From Bacteroidales bacterium (GTDB lineage: Bacteria; Bacteroidota; Bacteroidia; Bacteroidales; UBA932), in contig JAFSJK010000043.1 in NCBI GenBank assembly GCA_017439305.1, positions 1 through 64,000 on the forward strand: a stretch of 64,000 bases of DNA, written 5' to 3'. Positions within the stretch are counted from its first letter, which is position 1, and each line of letters opens with the position of its first letter. A program made the translations under genes and the position numbers. The notes under the pieces were generated by a model. The model ran no database searches. It was not told the origin of the DNA and was given only the letters and a program-made list of their open reading frames with translations. Below are positions 54,971-62,337 of the stretch, one piece after another.

Positions 54971-55067
54971 GGGAAAGTCTTACACGACCAGCTCCCTCTG
55001 AACTCCCCCAGGGCAGGAATGCAGCAAGGGTAGGAGGTCGTAGCGGTGCGATGTAATCAGCTTTCCC
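54971..55067 (+). ncRNA. ffs: small signal recognition particle RNA (4.5S type)
   Basis: This RNA of about 97 nt is closed by terminal pairing GGGAAAG/CTTTCCC (54971-54977 with 55061-55067) and continues as a long imperfect hairpin. The apex has the conserved SRP domain IV: CAGGGCAGGAATGCAGCAAGGG, read here in parts as CAGGGC, the GGAA tetraloop and GCAGCAAGGG, which binds Ffh. The Alu domain is absent. Six T residues (55068-55073) follow as terminator. The promoter upstream is a perfect consensus. The next ATG is only 10 bases after the RNA end. Confidence 0.93.
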
Positions 55068-55077
55068 TTTTTTCGTT

Positions 55078-56268
55078 ATGACAGCTATCTATACCATCAC
55101 ATCCAGCCTGCACGACGAGGCGGCCGTTTCCCAATTGTCAGACGCTTTCCTGAAGGGCGTGTTCCCGGAAGGCGGTTTCGAATTCAAAGGCTCCGATTTC
55201 TCGGACTTCGGAACCCATACGCTGGACCTCATCTATGTCCGCACGGGCGGCGCGGAGGGAATCTTCAAGGCCCTGCTGCCGGAAATGCTCGCCCGCGGCA
55301 TCGAGCGGTATTACCTGCTTACTTCCGGAAAGAGCAACTCGCTGGCGGCCAGCCTGGAAATCCTCTCCTATCTCCGCCAGCAGGGACTCAAGGGCGAAGT
55401 CCTGCACGGCAGCGACGCCTATGTGGCCGACCGGATCCACACGCTGGAAAAGGTCCAGGATGCCCGCGCCCGGCTCAAGGAGACGCGCATCGGCGTTATC
55501 GGCCAGCCTTCCGACTGGCTGATTGCCAGCCATGCGGACCCCATTGCCCTCCTGGACAAGCTGGGCATCAGGATGGTGGAAGTGCCGATGGAAGAACTCC
55601 TGGTGGAAATCGGAAAGGCCAAGGGTGAACCGGCTCCTGCCGAGCAGGAAATGGCTCCCCAGGTCCGGGCCGCTTATCCCGGAGCGGTGCAGATATACAA
55701 CGCACTGAAAGTGCTGGTGGAGAAGTATCGGCTGAACGCATTCACGCTCAGGTGCTTCGATCTTCTTACAACGGTCGGGAACACTGGCTGCCTGGCCCTT
55801 TCCTGCTTCAATTCAGAGGGCGTTCCCGCCAGTTGCGAAGGCGATGTCCCGGCGCTCCTCTCCATGATGATTTCCAATGCCCTGACCGGCGTGAGCGGCT
55901 TCCAGGCCAATCCGGCCCAGATCGACGTGGAAAGCGGCAGGATCCTCTTCGCCCACTGCACCATCCCGTTCAACATGGTGGAGAACTGGCAGTTCGACAC
56001 CCATTTCGAATCCGGTATCGGCGTGGGCATCCACGGCATCTTCCCGGCGGGTCCCATCACCGTCTTCAAGGTCTCCGGCGACTTCAAGCGCCACTTTGCT
56101 GCAGAGGGAGAACTTCTTGACAACCAGTACGAACCGAATCTCTGCCGCACCCAGGTCATCCTGCAATTGAAACCGGAGGACGCCCGCTATTTCCTCACCG
56201 ATCCCATCGGCAACCATCACATCATTGTCCCGGGTCACTGCAAAGCCCTGCTGGAAGAGCTGCTTTAG
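55078..56268 (+). CDS. L-fucose/L-arabinose isomerase-family protein (FucI-like)
   Basis: This 396-aa cytosolic protein of the short FucI-like group has an N-terminal half with alternating Rossmann-like strands (RTGGAEGIFKALLPEM, RIGVIGQPSDWL). The C-terminal half has the isomerase-type FDLLTTVGNTGCLALSCFNSEGVPASCEGDVPALLSMM block and the late GIHGIFPAGPITVFKVSGDF. Family members use Mn2+ and catalyse aldose/ketose isomerisation, but short members are poorly characterised and the sugar is unknown. The gene begins 10 bases after the SRP RNA with no room for a separate promoter, so expression may depend on read-through or a promoter inside ffs. Confidence 0.78.
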   Translation: MTAIYTITSSLHDEAAVSQLSDAFLKGVFPEGGFEFKGSDFSDFGTHTLDLIYVRTGGAEGIFKALLPEMLARGIERYYLLTSGKSNSLAASLEILSYLRQQGLKGEVLHGSDAYVADRIHTLEKVQDARARLKETRIGVIGQPSDWLIASHADPIALLDKLGIRMVEVPMEELLVEIGKAKGEPAPAEQEMAPQVRAAYPGAVQIYNALKVLVEKYRLNAFTLRCFDLLTTVGNTGCLALSCFNSEGVPASCEGDVPALLSMMISNALTGVSGFQANPAQIDVESGRILFAHCTIPFNMVENWQFDTHFESGIGVGIHGIFPAGPITVFKVSGDFKRHFAAEGELLDNQYEPNLCRTQVILQLKPEDARYFLTDPIGNHHIIVPGHCKALLEELL

Positions 56269-56284
56269 TTGCGTAGACAGGCCC

Positions 56285-56342
56285 GTGGAAGACAGAGGGT
56301 TCGGACTCCGAAAAAAAGTCGTCCGAACCCTCTGTCTTCCAC
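56285..56342. repeat. 22-bp perfect inverted repeat (hairpin) in intergenic gap
   Basis: Arms 56285-56306 and 56321-56342 are perfectly complementary over 22 bases, with a 14-base A-rich loop. No T-run follows on either strand, so it is not a standard intrinsic terminator. It lies 16 bases after the FucI-like stop and runs directly into a heptamer tandem array. Confidence 0.85.
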
Positions 56343-56384
56343 TATCCACTATCCACTATCCACGATTCACTATCCACCATCCAT
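56340..56384. repeat. CACTATC heptamer tandem array
   Basis: Three exact CACTATC units (56340-56360) are followed by a diverged unit, another exact unit (56368-56374) and a decayed end. The first unit overlaps the last bases of the preceding inverted repeat. The units are too short and lack spacers, so this is not a CRISPR. Confidence 0.8.
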
Positions 56385-56390
56385 AAAGCC

Positions 56391-56426
56391 AAAGAAGGCA
56401 GCCGCGGGAGTTCCGGGGCTGCCTTC
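56391..56426 (-). terminator. terminator of cysteine hydrolase gene
   Basis: The 10-bp stem GAAGGCAGCC/GGCTGCCTTC (56394-56426) has a GC-rich loop and is followed on the minus strand by TTT. It starts 25 bases after the stop codon of the minus-strand gene. Confidence 0.7.
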
Positions 56427-56451
56427 AACGCTTATTGAAAAGGATTGTCGC

Positions 56452-57003
56452 CTAGAAAGCGGCAATGAGTTCTTCGTTCGTATAGGCGTCGGCGCCGTAG
56501 CAGGTCTTCAGGTAGGCCAGGCCACTGAGATAGTCCTCTTCCGTGAAGGAGTTGGTCGCTTCCTTGGCGACGACCACGTCGTAACCGAGGCAGTAGGCGT
56601 CGGCGGAGGTGTGGCGGCAGCACATATGGGTGTGGAGACCGGTGATAATCACCGTCTTGACGCCCAGTTCCTTCAGGAGGATGTCCAGGTCCGTCTGGAA
56701 GAAGCCGCTGTAGCGGCGCTTCGGGACCACGTAGTCGCAGGCTTCCGGCGTAAGTTCGGGAACGACCTCGGCACCCTTTGTGCCCTTGATGGCATGGTCG
56801 CCCCAGATCTGGAGTTCACGGTCGATGCCGGGAAGGTGGCAGTCATTGCAGTAGATGACGGGAACACCCTTTTCACGGGCCGCGGCGAGCAGACGGGCAG
56901 TGGCGGGGAGGATTTCAACGGCGCGGGGGCAGCCGATGGAGCCGGTCACAAAGTCGTTGAGCATGTCGACGACCAGGATGGCGGGTTTGTTGAGTTTTTC
57001 CAT
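56452..57003 (-). CDS. isochorismatase-like cysteine hydrolase (nicotinamidase-related)
   Basis: This 183-aa cytosolic hydrolase shows the catalytic triad: D13 (LVVDMLNDF), K95 (VVPKRRYSGF) and C128 (TGLHTHMCCRHT). A zinc-binding set would be D54/H56-like residues in CNDCHLPG. This fits the nicotinamidase/isochorismatase superfamily, and a nicotinamidase reading is plausible but unproven. The frame is open to 57081, but M27 (57003) gives the canonical start. I saw no TAnnTTTG box in its upstream gap. A hairpin terminator follows. Confidence 0.85.
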   Translation of the reverse strand: MEKLNKPAILVVDMLNDFVTGSIGCPRAVEILPATARLLAAAREKGVPVIYCNDCHLPGIDRELQIWGDHAIKGTKGAEVVPELTPEACDYVVPKRRYSGFFQTDLDILLKELGVKTVIITGLHTHMCCRHTSADAYCLGYDVVVAKEATNSFTEEDYLSGLAYLKTCYGADAYTNEELIAAF

Positions 57004-57103
57004 TTCCTTGGATAAAGTATTAAGTAACCATTTCCCGATGCCGGGAGCATTGTACGTTATCCAATATCCGTGCCATCCCATAACAATTTGAAAGAATTAT
57101 TCG

Positions 57104-57111
57104 TACCTTTG
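57104..57111 (+). promoter_or_regulatory. promoter -7 box of esterase/ATP-grasp operon
   Basis: TACCTTTG matches TAnnTTTG, 8 bases before the ATG at 57120. This predicts a nearly leaderless mRNA. Confidence 0.55.
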
Positions 57112-57119
57112 CATCCAGG

Positions 57120-57866
57120 ATGGAACGGTGCTTTTACTTGGACAGTCCCCTTCTGGGGAAACGGATGGAAGTACGGGCCTACGGGACCGCCGGGCTGCCC
57201 GTCCTCGCCTTCCCCACCCAGGACGGGATGGCGGATCAGTGGAAAGGGTTCGGGATGGTCGACACCCTCCGGGACTGGATCGGATCGCAGCAGATCCAAC
57301 TCTTCACCGTCGACACCGTGGACATCCAGTCCTGGTCCAACAAGCATGCCCGCAAGGATTTCCGGATCCGGAAGCAGGAGGCGTATTTCCAATGGATTGT
57401 GAGCCAAGTCGTTCCCCTCGTCCATGAGGTCAATCCCCACCCGCGTCTTCCCCTCCTGACCGGCTGCAGCATGGGCGGTGCCCACGCCGCCGTCTGCCTG
57501 CTCCGCCGGCCGGACCTTTTCTCCGGGATGGTCGCCCTGTCCGGATCCTATGACTGCCGCTATTTCACCGGCGGTTACACCGATTCCCTGTGGCTGCGGA
57601 ACTCCGGGGCCGACATCCTGAAACAGGCGGACAGCACCACGATCGGCCTGCTCCGCCGCAAGTCCATCGTCCTCTGCTGCGGACAAGGCGAAGGCGAAGA
57701 CATCGAGCTCGACGCCACCCGGATCCTGGAGAAAGACCTGAAAGACCACGCCATCCCCGCCTGGGTGGATTACTGGGGTACCGACGTAAACCACGATTGG
57801 ACATGGTGGCGCCCCCAGATCCGTTACTTCCTCCCCTATGTTTTAGATGAAATCAATTCCAGATAG
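57120..57866 (+). CDS. alpha/beta-hydrolase of the putative esterase family (PF00756-type)
   Basis: This 248-aa cytosolic hydrolase has no signal peptide. The nucleophile elbow is GCSMGGAHA, and the catalytic His is probably in the C-terminal DVNHDWTWW. The layout LFTVDTVDIQSWSN...VNPHPRLPLLTGCSMGG fits the esterase-D/antigen 85 type family. The start lies 8 bases after a promoter box. The gene ends one base before the ATP-grasp ligase gene, so the two act in one pathway, possibly hydrolysing or transferring an acyl or peptidyl product of the ligase. The substrate is unknown. Confidence 0.83.
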   Translation: MERCFYLDSPLLGKRMEVRAYGTAGLPVLAFPTQDGMADQWKGFGMVDTLRDWIGSQQIQLFTVDTVDIQSWSNKHARKDFRIRKQEAYFQWIVSQVVPLVHEVNPHPRLPLLTGCSMGGAHAAVCLLRRPDLFSGMVALSGSYDCRYFTGGYTDSLWLRNSGADILKQADSTTIGLLRRKSIVLCCGQGEGEDIELDATRILEKDLKDHAIPAWVDYWGTDVNHDWTWWRPQIRYFLPYVLDEINSR

Positions 57867-57867
57867 C

Positions 57868-59052
57868 ATGAACTTCGTATTTATCTCCCCCAACTTCCCG
57901 CAGACTTACTGGAATTTCTGCGAACGGCTCCGCCGCCGCGGCGTCAACGTGCTCGGCATCGGCGACGCACCCTACGAGAGCCTCTCCCCCGAACTGAAGG
58001 CCAACCTTACCGAATACTATCACGTCCAGTCCCTGGAAGACTACGGCCAGCCTTACCGCGCGGTCGCCTGGTTCTGCCACAAATACGGAAAAATCGACTG
58101 GCTGGAATCCAATAACGAATACTGGCTGGAACTGGACGCCCACCTTCGGACGGACTTCAATATCACGACCGGTGTCCAGCTCAAGGACATCGCCAGATTC
58201 AAGAGCAAGGCCGCCCAGAAGATCTACTACGCCAAAGGCAAGGTCCCTACAGCCCGGCAGCATAAGGTGACCACCCAGGAAAAAGCGAAGGTTTTCCTCG
58301 AGGAAGTCGGCTATCCCGTCATCGTGAAACCGGAAATCGGTGTCGGCGCCGAGGCTACCTACAAGGTTTCCAACGATGCGGAACTCAACGCCTTCTTCGC
58401 CGTCAAACCGGCCGTTCCCTACGTGATGGAAGAGTTCGTCACCGGAGACATCTATTCCTATGACGCCATCGTCGACAGCCATGGGAAGCCCCTGTTCGAA
58501 TCCAGCGCCCTATTCCCGCCGTCCGTGATGGACATTGTCATCGGCAACCTGGACATGCCCTATTATGTACTTCCGGAAGTGCCTGGACAGCTGCGTGAAA
58601 GGGGCCGTGCCACCGTCAAGGCGTTCGGCGTGAAAAGCCGCTTTGTGCACTTCGAGTTCTTCCGTCTTACCAAGGCCCGCAAGGGACTCGGCGAGGTAGG
58701 AGACTTCGTAGGTCTGGAGACGAATATGCGTCCTGCCGGAGGCTATACGCCGGACATGATGAACTTCGCCCATTCCACGGACGTGTATACGATCTGGGCC
58801 GACATGGTCGTATCGGACAAACGCCTCCTCCCCGAAAGCGGCGACGACCACTGGTGCGTCTATTACGGCCGCCGTGACGCGCACACCTATGCGCATAACG
58901 ACAACGACGTCCTGTACCGCTACGGCGGGCAGATGGCCATGACGGGCCGCATCCCCGCCGCCCTGGCCCCGGACCTCGGCGAGCGCATGTTCATGGCCCA
59001 CATCCGATCGGAGAAGGAGCTGCAGGAATACTTGAAGTATCTGTCGGAATAA
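57868..59052 (+). CDS. ATP-grasp ligase of unknown substrate
   Basis: This cytosolic protein of about 394 aa has an N-terminal Rossmann-like preATP-grasp domain (FISPNFPQTYWNFCERLRRRG). The ATP-grasp fold (about 110-320) follows with VGYPVIVKPEIGVGAEATYKV as the small-lobe/P-loop, YVMEEFVTGDIYSYDAIV as the hinge, and FFRLTKARKGLGEVGDFVGLETNMRPAGG, where the E and N probably bind Mg2+. The family joins a carboxylate to an amine or thiol. An in-frame ATG at 57847 overlaps the esterase gene, so 57868 is preferred. The substrate cannot be read. Confidence 0.82.
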   Translation: MNFVFISPNFPQTYWNFCERLRRRGVNVLGIGDAPYESLSPELKANLTEYYHVQSLEDYGQPYRAVAWFCHKYGKIDWLESNNEYWLELDAHLRTDFNITTGVQLKDIARFKSKAAQKIYYAKGKVPTARQHKVTTQEKAKVFLEEVGYPVIVKPEIGVGAEATYKVSNDAELNAFFAVKPAVPYVMEEFVTGDIYSYDAIVDSHGKPLFESSALFPPSVMDIVIGNLDMPYYVLPEVPGQLRERGRATVKAFGVKSRFVHFEFFRLTKARKGLGEVGDFVGLETNMRPAGGYTPDMMNFAHSTDVYTIWADMVVSDKRLLPESGDDHWCVYYGRRDAHTYAHNDNDVLYRYGGQMAMTGRIPAALAPDLGERMFMAHIRSEKELQEYLKYLSE

Positions 59053-59055
59053 TCT

Positions 59056-59589
59056 CTAAATGAACGTCGGTTCGTGCCCTGCCGCAGGAAGGAACTTCTG
59101 CAGCAGGTCGGCCGTCGCAATCCGCATGTAGCAGGTGGTCGTGCCATCCGGACAACCGATGGATTCCGGCTGGACGGCCGCCTTGTCGATAATGAGACGC
59201 ACGCGTCTTTCCGGGTCAGCCACCAGGCTGAGCGGCGTCGTAGCGCCCACTTCCGTTCCCAGGAAGGCGTGCAGCATTTCTGCCGGAGCGAACGAGACCC
59301 GGGAAATCTGCAGTGCAGCGCCGAAATCCTTGGTACTGAACGGCTTGTTCCCCGGCATCACATACAAATAGAACATCGTCCGCTGCCGGTTGCAAAGGAG
59401 CAGCGTCTTCACGGTGGGAACCCCGAGGGCCGCATCCACAGCCGCGCAGTCCTCCATTGTCACCGCCGGATCGTTGTCAATGCGTGCGAACGGAATCTCC
59501 AGCCGTGCCAAGGCGCCATAGACCAGCCGCTGGGTTTCGTTGACAAACACTTCCGGAGCGGAAGTCTTGATTTCACTGGTCCGAATCAT
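59056..59589 (-). CDS. YbaK/ProX-type aminoacyl-tRNA deacylase
   Basis: This 177-aa protein of the INS/YbaK editing family hydrolyses mischarged tRNAs such as Ala- or Cys-tRNA-Pro. The family-typical K near residue 60 (PTVKTLLLCN), GNKPFSTKDFGAAL, the EVGATTPLSLVAD loop and the late GCPDGTTTCYMRI are present. The frame is open to 59664, but M26 (59589) overlaps the upstream flavoprotein stop as ATGA and is preferred. It is the last gene of the flavoprotein operon and converges with the ATP-grasp gene, 3 bases apart. Confidence 0.87.
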   Translation of the reverse strand: MIRTSEIKTSAPEVFVNETQRLVYGALARLEIPFARIDNDPAVTMEDCAAVDAALGVPTVKTLLLCNRQRTMFYLYVMPGNKPFSTKDFGAALQISRVSFAPAEMLHAFLGTEVGATTPLSLVADPERRVRLIIDKAAVQPESIGCPDGTTTCYMRIATADLLQKFLPAAGHEPTFI

Positions 59590-61121
59590 ATCTTTTCCGC
59601 GCAATTGATGCCGTCGAGGGCGGAGGAGACGATGCCGCCGGCATAACCGGCACCTTCCCCGCAAGGATACAGACCGGGGACATCCACATGTTCAAGCGTT
59701 TCCGGATTACGCGGCAGACGGACCGGCGAAGACGTGCGGGATTCGACACCCAAAAGCAGGGCGTCATTTGTATAGTAGCCGTGCATCTGGCGGTCCACCT
59801 GCGGGAACGCACGCCGCAGACGCAGTGACACGTGTTCCGGCAGGAGCTCGTGCAAAGGCGAGGACCAGGCACCGGGATGGTAAGACGTCTTGGGAAGGTC
59901 CTTGGACACGATGCCACGGCAGAAATCCTTCATCCGCTGCGCCGGCGCGGCCAGCGGATGCTTTCCGCCGTGCGTGGACACATACTCGAACATCCTCTTC
60001 TCAATGTCGTGCTGATAATCCATCAGGGCGAAAGGACCCTGATACACAGCCGGCTGGTCGCCCGGCTCGATCTGCACGACCACGCCCGCATTGGCCCACT
60101 TGGAATTGCGGGCCGAATTGGACATCCCGTTCAGGACCACGGTACCGTCCTCCGTGGAGGAAGGGACCAGGATACCACCGGGGCACATACAGAACGAGAA
60201 AACACCACGGCCTTCCACCTGCTGGACGAAGGAATACTCGGCAGTGGGCATAAACGGCTGATACTTACCGTGATAACGGATCTGATTAATGAGCCACTGC
60301 GGATGCTCCACCCGGACGCCCAAGGCAAATCCCTTGGCCTCCAGGGCCCAGCCCCGCCGCTCGAAGATCTCGTAGATATCCCGGGCGGAATGCCCCGATG
60401 CCAGAATCACTTTCGCAGCCTTGTACACAGTCTCGCCGACATGGACCTCGAATCCGCCGGCCACCGGCACGATGTCCGTCACCCGGCTGTCGAAATGATA
60501 CGCTCCCCCGTGCTCTTCGATGCACAGGCGCATATTCTCCACGATCTGCGGAAGCTTGTCCGTTCCCAGATGCGGATGGGCATCGATGAGGATGGAAGGA
60601 TCGGCCCCGAACCGGACGAACTGGTGCAGCACTTCCCGGATGTCACCCCGTTTGGACGAACGGGTGAACAGCTTCCCGTCAGAGAAAGCGCCCGCTCCCC
60701 CTTCGCCGTAGCAATAGTTGGAATCCGGGTCGATCACTCCCTCCACGGACAATTTGGCCATGTCCACCTTCCGGCGGTGCACGTCTTTGCCACGCTCCAG
60801 GATAATGGGTTTCAAGCCCCTGGTGAGCAGTTTCAATGCCGCGAAGAGCCCTGCAGGGCCCGCACCGACGACAATCACCGGCTCTGCCTCATGGACATCC
60901 TGGTACTCCGGGAGCCGGTACGGTTCATAGACTTCCCCCTCGCGGTAAGCCTGCACCCGGTAGCGATACAGTATCTCCTGGCGCGCATCCACGGAACGCC
61001 TGGTCACGACGACATCCCCGACCTTCTCGGGCCTGACACCCAATGCCTTGGCCGCCGCCTCCTTCAGCTCCGCTTCAGTCAGCTCCTTCCCGATTTTTTT
61101 AGCTATCTCGAACTCTTTCAT
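59586..61121 (-). CDS. COG2509-type FAD-dependent dehydrogenase
   Basis: This 511-aa flavoprotein has an N-terminal RNA-binding-like or THUMP-like helical region (1-85) that is typical of the COG2509 group. The dinucleotide fold follows (VIVVGAGPAGLFAALKLLTRG, then ERGKDVHRRK), with NYCYGEGGAGAFSDGKL, GHSARDIYEI and the C-terminal GLYPCGEGAGYAGGIVSSALDG. The function of the family is not established. M22 (61121) is used because upstream codons come from the structured repeat. It lies downstream of tsaD on the same strand, with the 121-base palindromic element between them. Confidence 0.88.
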   Translation of the reverse strand: MKEFEIAKKIGKELTEAELKEAAAKALGVRPEKVGDVVVTRRSVDARQEILYRYRVQAYREGEVYEPYRLPEYQDVHEAEPVIVVGAGPAGLFAALKLLTRGLKPIILERGKDVHRRKVDMAKLSVEGVIDPDSNYCYGEGGAGAFSDGKLFTRSSKRGDIREVLHQFVRFGADPSILIDAHPHLGTDKLPQIVENMRLCIEEHGGAYHFDSRVTDIVPVAGGFEVHVGETVYKAAKVILASGHSARDIYEIFERRGWALEAKGFALGVRVEHPQWLINQIRYHGKYQPFMPTAEYSFVQQVEGRGVFSFCMCPGGILVPSSTEDGTVVLNGMSNSARNSKWANAGVVVQIEPGDQPAVYQGPFALMDYQHDIEKRMFEYVSTHGGKHPLAAPAQRMKDFCRGIVSKDLPKTSYHPGAWSSPLHELLPEHVSLRLRRAFPQVDRQMHGYYTNDALLLGVESRTSSPVRLPRNPETLEHVDVPGLYPCGEGAGYAGGIVSSALDGINCAEKI

Positions 61122-61135
61122 TTTACATTGTCTCT

Positions 61136-61256
61136 TTTGGGAGAGGGTGGACATTCGGAAACCTGTGGCCACCCTCGGCCGCATAAGAGGGAGGGGCCCA
61201 TCTCTGATGGGAGGGGTCGCGGAGCGACGGTTTCCGAATGTCTGCCCTCTCCCAAA
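61136..61256. repeat. structured palindromic element, copy 2 (intergenic)
   Basis: Arms 61136-61163 and 61229-61256 are 28-base inverted repeats with 26 Watson-Crick and two G-T pairs. They enclose a 65-base core (61164-61228). The core matches copy 1 except for two loops: the CCCAT/ATGGG loop is 5 instead of 2 bases, and the GTCGC/GCGAC loop is GGA instead of GTA. The arms differ from copy 1 at 12 of 28 positions. It fills the gap between the tsaD stop and the downstream flavoprotein start. Confidence 0.9.
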
Positions 61257-61259
61257 CCA

Positions 61260-62282
61260 TCAATAATCGGCCATGCGTGAGACGGGGGCGACGTCCAGGG
61301 GGGTGCGCTCGCCCGCCTTGTAGCGGAACCAGCCGGCAACGGCGATCATCGCCGCGTTGTCGGTCGTGAACTTGAACTCCGGCAGATAGGTCTTACAGCC
61401 GCGTTTCTTTCCTTCGGCGACGATCCGATCGCGGAGCCCGCTGTTGGCGGAGACACCGCCGCCGATGGTGACCTGCTTGATCTTCGTTTCCTTCGCCGCC
61501 CGGATGAGCTTCTGCATCAGGATATCAATGAGGGTCTTCTGGAAACTGGCACAAAGGTCCTCCTTGTTCTTTTCCAGGAAGTCCGGATCCTTCGCCATCT
61601 CATCCCGGACGAAATACAGGAGCGAAGTCTTGATGCCGCTGAAGCTGTAGTCGAGGCCCGGAATGTTGGGCTTCGCAAAATGGAACCGCTCCGGATCACC
61701 CAGCTTCGCAAGACGGTCGATGACCGGACCGCCGGGGTAGCCGAGTCCCAGCATTTTCGAACATTTGTCGAAAGCCTCCCCCACCGCATCGTCGATGGTC
61801 TGGCCCAGGATCTCGTATTCCAAGGGGCTCACCACCTTGACAATCTGCGAGTTGCCGCCGGAAACCAGGAGACAGAGATACGGGAAGGACGGCTCGTCCA
61901 CCGGCTTGTCCGGCTGCCGGACGAAGTTCGCCAGGATATGCCCCTGCAGGTGATTGACCATGATCATCGGAATATCCAGCGAGAGGGAAAGGGCCTTCGC
62001 GAAGGAAGTGCCTACCAGCAGGGAACCCAACAGGCCCGGCCCCCGGGTGAACGCGACGGCCGTAAGGTCCCCGGGGGCGACCCCGGCCTTCCGGAGCGCC
62101 TCGGATACCACCGGAACGATGTTCTGCTCGTGGGCGCGGGAGGCCAGCTCCGGCACTACCCCGCCGAAGTCCTTGTGGACCTGCTGCGAGGCGATGACGT
62201 TGGACAGCAGGACCCCGTCGCGGAGGACGGCGGCCGAGGTGTCGTCGCAGGATGATTCGATGCCGAGAATGATGTCTGCCAT
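61260..62282 (-). CDS. tsaD: tRNA N6-adenosine threonylcarbamoyltransferase TsaD
   Basis: This 340-aa ASKHA-fold enzyme transfers the threonylcarbamoyl group to A37 of ANN-reading tRNAs. Conserved blocks are ILGIESSCDDTSAAV, VVPELASRAHEQN (metal histidine), FTRGPGLLGSLLVG, MVNHLQGHI (second histidine), GGNSQIV, GLDYSFSGIKTSLL, IGGGVSANSGLR and FTTDNAAMIA. Length and motifs are normal. Its promoter is divergent with that of the TamB-like gene. The palindromic element begins 3 bases after the stop codon and may influence its 3' end. Confidence 0.98.
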   Translation of the reverse strand: MADIILGIESSCDDTSAAVLRDGVLLSNVIASQQVHKDFGGVVPELASRAHEQNIVPVVSEALRKAGVAPGDLTAVAFTRGPGLLGSLLVGTSFAKALSLSLDIPMIMVNHLQGHILANFVRQPDKPVDEPSFPYLCLLVSGGNSQIVKVVSPLEYEILGQTIDDAVGEAFDKCSKMLGLGYPGGPVIDRLAKLGDPERFHFAKPNIPGLDYSFSGIKTSLLYFVRDEMAKDPDFLEKNKEDLCASFQKTLIDILMQKLIRAAKETKIKQVTIGGGVSANSGLRDRIVAEGKKRGCKTYLPEFKFTTDNAAMIAVAGWFRYKAGERTPLDVAPVSRMADY

Positions 62283-62301
62283 ATCGTTCTATTCAACCGT
62301 G

Positions 62302-62309
62302 CAAAGATA
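62302..62309 (-). promoter_or_regulatory. promoter -7 box of tsaD
   Basis: TATCTTTG on the minus strand matches TAnnTTTG, 19 bases before the tsaD ATG. Confidence 0.6.
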
Positions 62310-62322
62310 AGGAATATTTTCC

Positions 62323-62330
62323 TATCTTTG
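62323..62330 (+). promoter_or_regulatory. promoter -7 box of TamB-like gene
   Basis: TATCTTTG matches TAnnTTTG and ends 7 bases before the GTG start, so the transcript is expected to be essentially leaderless. Confidence 0.6.
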
Positions 62331-62337
62331 TAGATTA

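Noticed and set aside
56285-56342. Intrinsic terminator for the FucI-like gene
   Set aside because: The stem is strong, but no T-run follows on the plus or the minus strand; kept as an inverted repeat only.
56340-56384. CRISPR array
   Set aside because: The units are only 7 bases, directly abutting with no spacers, and no cas gene is in the window.
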